The notes under the pieces: generated by a model
Database searches by the model: none
Seen by the model: the letters and a program-made list of their open reading frames with translations, nothing else
What the model was told of the DNA's origin: nothing
In this document: in pieces, positions 1 through 5,245 of the stretch
Numbering within the stretch: the first letter of the stretch is position 1
How the letters are laid out: every line of letters starts with the position of its first letter
Program-made: the position numbers and the translations under genes
Assembly (NCBI GenBank): GCA_030672945.1
Contig: DAOVFL010000068.1
Coordinates: 1 to 5,306 of the forward strand
Reading direction: 5' to 3'
From: Candidatus Bathyarchaeota archaeon
GTDB taxonomy: Archaea; Thermoproteota; Bathyarchaeia; Bathyarchaeales; Bathycorpusculaceae
Length of the DNA: 5,306 bases

Positions 1-1
1 T

Positions 2-55
2 CAAATAGGAGACATCGTCTCAAATATAAACGATTTCGGCGTTACACTGAAATAG
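2..55 (+). CDS. Possible 3' tail of a rightward gene cut by the window edge
   Basis: One forward frame is open from the window edge and ends at a TAG (53-55). The last residues would be QIGDIVSNINDFGVTLK, which has the composition of ordinary protein. Another forward frame is also open, to a TGA at 67-69, but reads as an Arg/Lys-rich string, so it is the less likely one. The family cannot be recognised from 17 residues. If real, the gene converges on the MBL hydrolase gene, with 18 bases between the two stop codons. The stretch is short enough to be open by chance. Confidence 0.3.
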   Translation, partial: QIGDIVSNINDFGVTLK

Positions 56-73
56 ACGAGTCACACTGAAGAA

Positions 74-994
74 TTATCTGGGAACATTTCCAAATTTTTC
101 TACGAATTTCATAACGCCTTCCACACTTTGATTCAGCACAGTCTTACTTAGAATCGGATGGTTCTTAATGTACACTGCAGCCTTTTTGACAGCCACATCG
201 CTTTCTAGTATTCGTTTACTTACTGCTTCTACGGTTTCACCTTTTTCTATTCCCTGCTTTGCGATCTCTGTCCAAAGCTTAAGCTGGTTTACATAAGCTT
301 GAAGTCTTTCTGTGGCGTTGTACACTTTGCCGAAATGGCTATAATACAAGAATCTGGGGTTTAGGTTGATCAGCTTCTCCAGAGATGCTAAGGCAATGTC
401 TAAGCGGAAGGGTGGAGGTGTTGTGGGCACAACCAAGTCGACCCTATTCAAGTAAATTCCAGCAGCATCTCCTGTGAAAATTCCTCTGCTCAAAGTTTCA
501 TAATAGCTTAGGTGATGCGAAGCATGTCCAAGAGTTTCTACAACCTTCAGCTTCACACCGTTTCCAATGTCAAAGTTCATACCATCTGTAGCTGCAATAA
601 TCCTTTCTGTCGGAACAGGTTCAGGTTCACCGTACATCTCAGCGATGCTTCCAAGGACCTTTCTTGCTTGAGTCCAAAGCTTCCCCGGTTTTGCTGCATG
701 GGGTGCTCCTCTCTGATGGACGATAAGCTTAGCCTTCGGTAAATGTTTCAGTAGTGTTCCAGCTGCTCCACCATGATCCAGATGGATGTGTGAAATAGCA
801 ACGTAAGTCACTTCATCTTGTTTAACATTCAATTCCTTTAGGCTAGATAGCAGGTTCTCCACTGTCGATGCGGGACCAGTTTCAACTATCGCCGTATTTT
901 TTCCCTTTAAAACATAGCTGGCTATGAAATTCTCAATTCCATCAAGTTCAAGATCGATCAGGTGAATATGTTCGTTAATTTTTGTAATATGCAC
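74..994 (-). CDS. MBL-fold metallo-hydrolase, ST1585-like
   Basis: This is a 306-residue soluble protein of the metallo-beta-lactamase superfamily, probably a di-metal or mono-metal hydrolase in the cytoplasm; its substrate is unknown. The signature HIHLDH lies at residues 69-74 (H69, H71, D73, H74). Further ligands are the His of GHASHH (H157), the Asp of FTGDAAG (D176) and the His of YYSHFG (H220), so the metal set is complete. The surrounding text, with a KLW segment near 105 and GHxxHHLSYYE, resembles the archaeal ST1585-like group as remembered. The last 80 or so residues form a helical tail typical of that group. The start is GTG at 994, chosen because GGTG lies 6 nt upstream and the fold begins at once. 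It is not a clear glyoxalase II or RNase J: there is no beta-CASP insert and the length is too short. The general class is secure; the substrate is not. Confidence 0.88.
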   Translation of the reverse strand: MHITKINEHIHLIDLELDGIENFIASYVLKGKNTAIVETGPASTVENLLSSLKELNVKQDEVTYVAISHIHLDHGGAAGTLLKHLPKAKLIVHQRGAPHAAKPGKLWTQARKVLGSIAEMYGEPEPVPTERIIAATDGMNFDIGNGVKLKVVETLGHASHHLSYYETLSRGIFTGDAAGIYLNRVDLVVPTTPPPFRLDIALASLEKLINLNPRFLYYSHFGKVYNATERLQAYVNQLKLWTEIAKQGIEKGETVEAVSKRILESDVAVKKAAVYIKNHPILSKTVLNQSVEGVMKFVEKFGNVPR

Positions 995-1000
995 TCTTTA

Positions 1001-1004
1001 CACC
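1001..1004 (-). promoter_or_regulatory. Ribosome binding site deciding the GTG start of the MBL gene
   Basis: On the minus strand GGTG precedes the GTG start codon by 6 nt. This matches the anti-SD core of archaeal 16S rRNA and supports the non-ATG start at 994. There is no competing in-frame ATG nearby. Confidence 0.55.
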
Positions 1005-1042
1005 GTGTAGCGGTTAAGTGAAATGTTAAAGTCGTTATTAAC

Positions 1043-1076
1043 TGCTTTAAACATTTTCATCGCTAAGAACTTTAAA
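1043..1076 (-). promoter_or_regulatory. Candidate TATA boxes for the MBL gene
   Basis: The gap 995-1144 contains two TTTAAA elements readable on the minus strand, at about 1044-1050 and 1071-1076. Placing transcription start about 25 nt downstream of the first gives a leader of roughly 25 nt that includes the GGTG site. This suggests the MBL gene has its own promoter and is not simply a distal gene of an archease operon. It is a prediction from base pattern and spacing only. Confidence 0.35.
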
Positions 1077-1079
1077 TGA

Positions 1080-1091
1080 GTCAAAAACACC
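1080..1091 (-). terminator. Possible oligo-T terminator after archease
   Basis: Read leftward, the strand shows GGTGTTTTTGAC about 55 nt beyond the archease stop codon. Archaeal RNA polymerase often terminates at T runs without a hairpin. A run of only five T makes this a weak call. Confidence 0.22.
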
Positions 1092-1144
1092 TTTTTCGCT
1101 GTGAGCCCCCTGTGCTTCTGAAGGTTGCACTGGATCTAACATCT

Positions 1145-1582
1145 TCAGATGTCAAGAATAAACTTCAATGTTATCTTATTTGGTTCTTTCAGGATTTCCA
1201 TACGATGATAGGTGATAGCTTTTACACCCACTTTCTGTGGATGTTTTTCCGGATTGAATTTTTCTCCCCAGATTTTCGCTTTAAGCTTGAAGCCATCCGA
1301 AGTCTTATCTATGCTCAGAACTTTGAACTTGGAATAAAGAATCCTGTTTATATCTGATTTTGCGAGTAAATCCTCAAGCCAACTATAAAGCAGAGCATAC
1401 TCATCTTCTGCCTTTACTTCAACGCAATCCTCAACTTCTCCCTTTACCTTTTCAACCTCAGTCATAACATCAAACATTGCAGTGGCTGCACTTTCGAAGG
1501 CTTCAGCCAAGTCTTTTCCGTATGCAGCAACGTAGGCATCTGCCGTATGCTCTAGAAACTCGAAGTTCTTTTCTTCAGACAT
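1145..1582 (-). CDS. Archease, RtcB tRNA ligase cofactor
   Basis: This 145-residue protein has the full length of the archease family (about 140). Archease activates the RNA ligase RtcB, promoting its guanylylation and multiple turnover in tRNA splicing and RNA repair; it is cytosolic. The N-terminal hallmark FEFLEHTAD is at residues 7-15, with D15 the expected metal ligand. GEKFNPEKH at 106-114 supplies the conserved His (H114). The protein ends in the typical beta strand FILDI, with D144 the second acidic ligand, so the key residues are all present. The ATG at 1582 directly precedes the family's N-terminal motif. There is no close Shine-Dalgarno site; an AGGAG core lies about 25 nt upstream, too far to act, so the mRNA may be leaderless or have a very short leader. 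No rtcB gene is in the window, so its partner must be elsewhere. Confidence 0.95.
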   Translation of the reverse strand: MSEEKNFEFLEHTADAYVAAYGKDLAEAFESAATAMFDVMTEVEKVKGEVEDCVEVKAEDEYALLYSWLEDLLAKSDINRILYSKFKVLSIDKTSDGFKLKAKIWGEKFNPEKHPQKVGVKAITYHRMEILKEPNKITLKFILDI

Positions 1583-1612
1583 TTATAACCGTAAAAGTAG
1601 TGAAAGCTCCTA

Positions 1613-1622
1613 ATCTTAAATT
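1613..1622 (-). promoter_or_regulatory. Candidate TATA box for archease
   Basis: The minus strand reads CAATTTAAGATTAGG here. Transcription beginning about 25 nt downstream would start near 1590, leaving a leader of only several bases before the ATG at 1582. That agrees with the missing Shine-Dalgarno site. Pattern-based prediction. Confidence 0.35.
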
Positions 1623-1655
1623 GTTTTGTCTTTCTAGGATTGTAAAAGCTTAATT

Positions 1656-1663
1656 GTTTAAGT
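1656..1663 (+). promoter_or_regulatory. Candidate TATA box for the CPBP gene
   Basis: GTTTAAGT sits in an AT-rich stretch. Counting about 26 nt from its centre puts transcription start near 1686, downstream of the TTG at 1683. If right, translation would have to begin at 1698 or later. The same eight bases occur at 4056-4063 ahead of the mtdA/mtdB-like gene. Confidence 0.33.
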
Positions 1664-1682
1664 GAATCGAAGAATGTAGTTA

Positions 1683-2660
1683 TTGGATGATGGAGGGTTG
1701 GCTGTAAGCGCAGTGCAAAAGGTTCTTCTAATGTACTTCTCCGTTTCAGTTATTATCTTTCTAAATGGATATTTCTTTAGAACAGACAATGAATCTGTGA
1801 CTTCGGTTCCAGTTCTGCTTTCAGTCTTGTTGGTGATTCCGGTTTACATGTGGTGTAAATCCTATTGTGAAAAGACAGAGTTATCGAAAGAATTGGACGG
1901 AAGGAATAAAGACATCGTTCTTTTATGGATTTTCGCACTTTTTATATTAGCTTTATCTGTTCGTGTTCCCTCCGTGCTTTCATTCGGGATGGCCTACGAG
2001 AAAACCCCTTTAATCTACCTGATAATTTTGACAGTACTCGTAATTGAGAGAACAGACGTTTCATCTTTTGGTTTTAAAATTGGAAACTTGGGAAGATCGC
2101 TGCTTTTCGGTTTCTTCTTTTTTGTTATTTTGGACGGATTAGCCCTTCTGTTTTCATATCTTATGATCTATGTTCTAACAGGTCAAATACTGGTTCAATC
2201 CTACAATTTCTTACCGTTCCTTCTGACAATGCCTTTTATGACTTTATGTGTAGGTATCAGCGAAGAAGGGTTATTTAGGGGTTACATGCAGACCCATCTT
2301 GAAAAGTTATATACTTTCAAGCGAGCCATTCTCTTTCAGGCAATCTTGTTTGGAGTTTGGCATTTCGTTTGGAACCTTTCTCCATTCCAACCTCTTCATA
2401 TGATTTTCTACGTTGGTTACACTTTTCTGATTGGATTGTTATTCGGCTATTTCTATAGCAAAACCAGAAATTTGACGCCTTTAGTGTTTGCACATGGACT
2501 TTTCAACAGTGTTCCACAAGGAATAATAGAGAACCAGTTGGCATGGGATGCATTACAGACATTTTCAATGTCGTACCAGGTTCTAGTATGGGCCTTCCCT
2601 TACATAGTGTCTGCAGTATTAACGTTCTTATTCATCAAATATCTGGTGAAGGAAATTTAG
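1683..2660 (+). CDS. CPBP family intramembrane metalloprotease
   Basis: This 325-residue polytopic membrane protein carries all three CPBP (Abi/CAAX protease-like) motifs. EExxxR is in GISEEGLFRG (E194, E195, R199), FxxxH in LFGVWH (F223, H227), and HxxxN in AHGLFN (H271, N275). Known members cleave within or next to the membrane by a glutamate-activated water; archaeal roles are mostly undefined. About eight hydrophobic segments are visible, near 14-32, 43-58, 79-97, 108-121, 139-165, 176-190, 239-258 and 300-320, and the motifs fall in the later ones. The start is unsure. TTG at 1683 gives the longest form, but no ATG is in frame before 1731. The GGAGGG at 1692-1697 is inside this form and would serve a GTG at 1713 (15-nt spacing), giving a protein that begins just before the first membrane segment. 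No linked target or immunity gene is seen. Family assignment is firm; substrate is unknown. Confidence 0.9.
   Translation: MDDGGLAVSAVQKVLLMYFSVSVIIFLNGYFFRTDNESVTSVPVLLSVLLVIPVYMWCKSYCEKTELSKELDGRNKDIVLLWIFALFILALSVRVPSVLSFGMAYEKTPLIYLIILTVLVIERTDVSSFGFKIGNLGRSLLFGFFFFVILDGLALLFSYLMIYVLTGQILVQSYNFLPFLLTMPFMTLCVGISEEGLFRGYMQTHLEKLYTFKRAILFQAILFGVWHFVWNLSPFQPLHMIFYVGYTFLIGLLFGYFYSKTRNLTPLVFAHGLFNSVPQGIIENQLAWDALQTFSMSYQVLVWAFPYIVSAVLTFLFIKYLVKEI
1692..1697 (+). promoter_or_regulatory. Shine-Dalgarno-like GGAGGG inside the 5' end of the CPBP gene
   Basis: This strong SD-like core lies after the longest-form TTG start (1683). It abuts a TTG at 1698 and is 15 nt ahead of a GTG at 1713. It argues for a start downstream of 1683, with 1713 the better placed though at longer spacing than usual. 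Confidence 0.35.
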
Positions 2661-2673
2661 GTTCAAATCCTAA
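2657..2673 (+). other. tRNA T-arm-like hairpin at the CPBP stop codon
   Basis: TTAGG TTCAAAT CCTAA forms a perfect 5-bp stem with a 7-base loop. The core GGTTCAAATCC is the classic tRNA T-arm sequence. It overlaps the CPBP stop codon (2658-2660). No matching acceptor strand, anticodon arm or D arm is found in the preceding 75 bases, which are membrane-protein coding sequence, so this is not a tRNA gene. It may be a chance match, a tRNA remnant or a 3' end structure. Confidence 0.4.
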
Positions 2674-2674
2674 G

Positions 2675-2703
2675 AAAATCTAGATTTACAATGAAATGAA
2701 AAA
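2675..2703 (-). terminator. Possible oligo-T terminator after the M42 gene
   Basis: Read leftward just past the M42 stop codon there is a run of five T (2699-2703), then a second short run (2675-2678) beside the palindrome AAATCTAGATTT (2676-2687). This suits archaeal T-run termination in a short convergent gap. The runs are short, so confidence is low. Confidence 0.33.
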
Positions 2704-2714
2704 GGAAATCTAGA
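2676..2714. repeat. AAATCTAGA direct repeat, first copy within a 12-bp palindrome
   Basis: AAATCTAGA occurs at 2676-2684 and 2706-2714, 30 bp apart. The first copy is part of a perfect palindrome AAATCTAGATTT (2676-2687). The second overlaps the end of the M42 coding sequence. Function unknown; in AT-rich DNA a 9-bp repeat at this distance may be chance. Confidence 0.4.
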
Positions 2715-3753
2715 AGTATTTTGGGATTTTTCGGATTGCTGCAATAGTTAGTTTCACCGAGTTTTCCGCATCTTTTAAACTGAGCAAGGCGGTTGGACTA
2801 TGAATGTATCGTGTAGGTATGGATATGATACCGCTTGGGACGCCTTCCCTTGTTAAGGATATGCGTGCAGCATCTGTTGAACCTGGTAAGCCGGTTTCAA
2901 GCTGATATGGGATCTTATTTTCCTCAGCTGCATCTATTAATAATCGTAATACTTTCGGATGCGTTATTAACCCACGATCTGCAACTGTTATTGATGGGCC
3001 TTTCCTAATTTTTGATGGTGCTTCAACCTCCTTAACTCCTGGTACGTCGCCAGCTACAGTTACATCAATTGCTATGCCGACGTCTGGATGTATTCCAAAA
3101 GCGGCTGTTGCCGCGCCTCTTAAGCCGACCTCCTCCTGCACCGTTCCTACAGCGTAGACTGTACATTTAGTTTTCTTCAATTGTCTCATTGCTTCAATCA
3201 TGACTGCGCATCCAATGCGGTTATCAAATGCCTTGCCAATAACGATGTCCTTACCAACTTTTCTGAATTTTATGTCGAAGCTTATTGGGTCTCCGATTTT
3301 CACTCCCATTTTTTTTGCTTCTTCTTGGTTTTTTGCTCCGATATCTATGAATAGCTGGTCATGCGTGATAATTTTTTTGCGTTCTTCTTCTTTTTGTATG
3401 TGTGGAGGTTTTGAACCGATTATTCCATGTAGTGATTCTTTCCCAGTGTGAATTATAACTTTTTGTGCTAGTAAGATACGATCATCTATTCCACCTATTT
3501 TTGTGAACCGTAAGAATCCTTCCTTTGAGATTATTTTTACAAGTAATCCTATTTCATCCATGTGGGTTGCGAGCATTACTTTCGGCGCGTTTTTCTTTCC
3601 CTTTTTGATTCCGATGATGTTTCCAAGCTTGTCTTCTTCCACGTCATCCACACTGGTTTTCAAGAACTTCTCCATTAAACATCTAACTTCGTCTTCTCTG
3701 CCAGCTACTCCGCAAGCGTTCGAAAGCTTCTCTAAGACCTCAGTAATTGTCAT
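2710..3753 (-). CDS. M42 family aminopeptidase, TET type
   Basis: This 347-residue cytosolic metallopeptidase matches the usual M42 length (about 340-360). TET enzymes form dodecameric tetrahedra that trim N-terminal residues from peptides released by the proteasome and other proteases. The di-metal ligands are all visible: H64 and D66 in ATHMDEIG, D177 in GKAFDNRIG, the catalytic pair E207-E208 in VQEEVG, D230 in AIDV and H318 in RYIHSP. The PDZ-like insertion typical of M42 lies around residues 70-160, including KPPHIQKEEE. The ATG at 3753 is preceded by AGGAAGG at 5-nt spacing and a good TATA box, so the start is secure. The gene is a single unit facing away from the mtdA/mtdB-like gene. 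Older annotations call such proteins endoglucanase or FrvX. Preference for acidic, hydrophobic or lysine substrates cannot be read from the sequence. Confidence 0.95.
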   Translation of the reverse strand: MTITEVLEKLSNACGVAGREDEVRCLMEKFLKTSVDDVEEDKLGNIIGIKKGKKNAPKVMLATHMDEIGLLVKIISKEGFLRFTKIGGIDDRILLAQKVIIHTGKESLHGIIGSKPPHIQKEEERKKIITHDQLFIDIGAKNQEEAKKMGVKIGDPISFDIKFRKVGKDIVIGKAFDNRIGCAVMIEAMRQLKKTKCTVYAVGTVQEEVGLRGAATAAFGIHPDVGIAIDVTVAGDVPGVKEVEAPSKIRKGPSITVADRGLITHPKVLRLLIDAAEENKIPYQLETGLPGSTDAARISLTREGVPSGIISIPTRYIHSPTALLSLKDAENSVKLTIAAIRKIPKYF

Positions 3754-3758
3754 AATAT

Positions 3759-3765
3759 CCTTCCT
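3759..3765 (-). promoter_or_regulatory. Ribosome binding site of the M42 gene
   Basis: AGGAAGG on the minus strand, 5 nt before the ATG. The spacing and purine content are good and fix the start at 3753. Confidence 0.6.
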
Positions 3766-3790
3766 AGATAACTTATTTAGAATCCTAGAA

Positions 3791-3800
3791 CTTTATATTA
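3791..3800 (-). promoter_or_regulatory. TATA box of the M42 gene
   Basis: The minus strand reads TAATATAAAG. Transcription about 25 nt downstream would start near 3770, leaving a leader of about 17 nt that holds the Shine-Dalgarno site. This is the best-looking promoter in the window. Confidence 0.5.
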
Positions 3801-3856
3801 ACAATTGCGGTAAATAACATGAGCGCGCCTTCACGGCATTAACAATCCTCATTGTT
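3797..3856. repeat. Repeated ATTAACAAT with an inverted repeat, in the divergent gap
   Basis: ATTAACAAT occurs at 3797-3805, overlapping the M42 TATA region, and again at 3838-3846. The second copy enters a perfect inverted repeat AACAAT-CCTC-ATTGTT (3841-3856), 6-bp arms and a 4-base spacer. Such an arrangement just upstream of a promoter could be an operator pair, but no known regulator motif is recognised. The rest of 3754-4089 holds no convincing gene: the longest short reading frame starting with ATG (3920) is 16 codons without a Shine-Dalgarno site. Confidence 0.35.
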
Positions 3857-4045
3857 CAACTGTTTCTGAGGTAGACGATAAAATTTTTGCACAAATGTCA
3901 GATTGATTTAGAAACTGTTATGCTTGCTTTATTTAGTCTGTTTCAACAACTTCTGTTAAAAAATGGTTAATCCTTCCTCAACAAGGGGCTACATAGAAAA
4001 CTAGGTTAATACTGAAAATTATTAGAGGCTTGTTGTGTGATGGTA

Positions 4046-4063
4046 ATTTTTAAGCGTTTAAGT
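4046..4063 (+). promoter_or_regulatory. Candidate TATA region for the mtdA/mtdB-like gene
   Basis: Two overlapping AT-rich boxes occur: TTTTTAAG at about 4047-4054 and GTTTAAGT at 4056-4063. The first predicts a start near 4076, leaving a short leader that includes the ribosome binding site, so it is preferred. The second would place transcription start at about 4086, inside the leader. Confidence 0.4.
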
Positions 4064-4077
4064 AGTATTAACAGCTA

Positions 4078-4084
4078 AGAGGTG
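4078..4084 (+). promoter_or_regulatory. Ribosome binding site deciding the TTG start at 4090
   Basis: AGAGGTG lies 5 nt before the TTG codon. Its complementarity to the archaeal anti-SD core and ideal spacing support a TTG start, with the protein beginning MPRQLKKVFIF, in line with the family's N-terminal strand. Confidence 0.6.
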
Positions 4085-4089
4085 TAACT

Positions 4090-5052
4090 TTGCCACGACA
4101 ACTGAAGAAAGTCTTTATTTTTTTGGATACAGATAAGCACGCAAGCTCCTTTGATATACTAACAATTATAGATACATTCCCGGATGCTGCCATATTAAAA
4201 TATGAAAGTGTGACAGTTGAGGACGCTGAAAAAATTGTTTATGATGCGATGTTTCCAAGAGGCCCTGAAGGCGCAAAGCAGACGAAAATCTTCATTAATG
4301 GACACAACTCTGAACGTGTGAACGAAGTTCTAGAAAAAATCAGAGAATGTATGTTTCCACCTTTCGAGCTTGCGATAATAGTGGACCCTAGGGGAGCTTA
4401 TACAACGGCTGCCGCTGCAGTGGCAAAGACCTTAGAGTTCTCCCTCAAAAAAGGATGGGGAAACCTAGAGGAAAAAGCCGTTACTGTGTTGGCTGGAACC
4501 GGGCCAGTTGGACAAACTGCTGTGGAGCTTTACGCATCAGAAAAAGCTAATGTTGTTGTTACTTCTCGCTCCCTTGAAAGAGCCTCATCGGTGGCAACAA
4601 AGATAAATAAAAAATATGAAAGGGAGAAGGTTCGAGGCGTTGAAGCGCAGACCTCTGAAGAAATTGGGAAAGCCATTGAAGATGCAGATATAGCCCTTTC
4701 AGCTGGAGCCGCTGGAGTTCAGATTCTCCCACTGGAAACACTGAAGAAGTATGGAAGAAACTGTAAGATAGTGGCTGATATTAATGCCATTCCACCATTT
4801 GGTGTTGAAGGTTTAAAATCAGAGAGTGATGGCAATGAAATACTGCTTGATATCTTCGGAATTGGTGCGTTGGCTATAGGGAAGCTTAAGAATAAACTTG
4901 AGGTTGAATTGATTAAGAGAGCTGCTGAAGAACCGAAGGGAGTATTTGACTATAAAATAGCATATGAAGCAGCTAGAAAGGCGATCTTCAAGAAGTTCAA
5001 AGAGGAGAAAAGCTTTGAAGTTGAGCCGGAGAAATACTGGTTACCTTACTAA
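4090..5052 (+). CDS. NAD(P)-dependent methylene-H4MPT dehydrogenase, MtdA/MtdB-like
   Basis: This 320-residue cytosolic enzyme likely oxidises or forms methylene-tetrahydromethanopterin (or a related C1 carrier) with NAD(P), a step in the methyl branch of C1 metabolism. The N-terminal Mtd_N-like domain (about 1-115) contains DTDKHASSFD, MFPRGPEG and DPRGAYTTAAAA, which line up with remembered Methylobacterium MtdA (DTD, SVFD, TTAAA) and MtdB (MSPFD). A Rossmann domain follows: VTVLAGTGPVGQTAVELYAS (131-150) gives GTGPVG at 136-141, close to MtdA's AGTGPVG. VVVTSR (155-160) ends strand 2; S159 and R160 could hold an NADP phosphate. LSAGAAGV (203-210), ADINAIPPFG (229-238), GIGALAIG (257-264) and GVFD (284-287) are further family matches. 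MtdA has about 288 residues, so a charged C-terminal tail of about 25 residues ending EPEKYWLPY is extra. Family is secure; cofactor and carrier are inferred. Confidence 0.88.
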   Translation: MPRQLKKVFIFLDTDKHASSFDILTIIDTFPDAAILKYESVTVEDAEKIVYDAMFPRGPEGAKQTKIFINGHNSERVNEVLEKIRECMFPPFELAIIVDPRGAYTTAAAAVAKTLEFSLKKGWGNLEEKAVTVLAGTGPVGQTAVELYASEKANVVVTSRSLERASSVATKINKKYEREKVRGVEAQTSEEIGKAIEDADIALSAGAAGVQILPLETLKKYGRNCKIVADINAIPPFGVEGLKSESDGNEILLDIFGIGALAIGKLKNKLEVELIKRAAEEPKGVFDYKIAYEAARKAIFKKFKEEKSFEVEPEKYWLPY

Positions 5053-5058
5053 GCGATA

Positions 5059-5245
5059 CTATAGGGCATGCAATCTACTCTCCTTGAAAATCTTATCCAA
5101 CTCTTTTGTCTTCTGGTTTTGAACCATAATGATGTCTAGCCTTCACCTCGAAGCCGTCACCCACTAATCTGAGAATAACATGTGAGTGAACATGAAATAC
5201 TTCCTGAAACGCAGCCTCTTCTTCTGCCAAGTACGAATTTTTTCC
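5059..5245 (-). pseudogene. Frame-disrupted 3' end of a HIT-family gene
   Basis: A minus-strand frame open from 5245 to a TAA at 5093-5095 reads EAAFQEVFHVHSHVI followed by LRLVGDGF and HHYGSKPED. The HIT nucleotide-binding signature HxHxHxx is intact, with His codons at 5194, 5188 and 5182. HIT proteins hydrolyse or transfer nucleotides from nucleotidyl substrates. The frame then runs into RVG and a stop. Dropping one A from the AAAA run near 5104-5107 instead gives KELDKIFKESRLHAL and a stop at 5059-5061, the usual type of HIT C-terminus. Upstream, a TAG (5246-5248) interrupts the frame; dropping one A from the AAAAAA run at 5238-5243 joins it to a frame open to the window edge. The beginning of the family (first histidine, core strands) is not recognisable, so the gene is truncated, decayed or affected by base errors. 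It converges on the mtdA/mtdB-like gene. Confidence 0.7.

Noticed and set aside
9..21. GAGAC-ATC-GTCTC inverted repeat near the left edge
   Set aside because: Short 5-bp arms with a 3-base spacer, in what may be coding sequence; too weak to call an operator or terminator.
44..70. ACACTGAA repeated at 44-51 and 63-70
   Set aside because: An 8-bp repeat after the possible stop codon, no further copies seen; likely chance.
512..742. Rightward 76-codon reading frame with several cysteines
   Set aside because: Antisense to the MBL gene, which has a complete family signature; no domain of its own.
1076..1357. Rightward 93-codon reading frame
   Set aside because: Lies mostly antisense to archease and has no recognisable domain or ribosome binding site.
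3503..3817. Rightward 104-codon frame rich in Ser/Phe, and a similar one at 3200-3451
   Set aside because: Antisense images of the M42 coding sequence; composition reflects the complementary strand.
3920..3970. Short ATG frame reading MLALFSLFQQLLLKNG
   Set aside because: Only 16 codons, no Shine-Dalgarno site, no promoter at a sensible distance.
4559..4741. Leftward 60-codon frame
   Set aside because: Antisense to the mtdA/mtdB-like gene in its Rossmann domain; no independent support.
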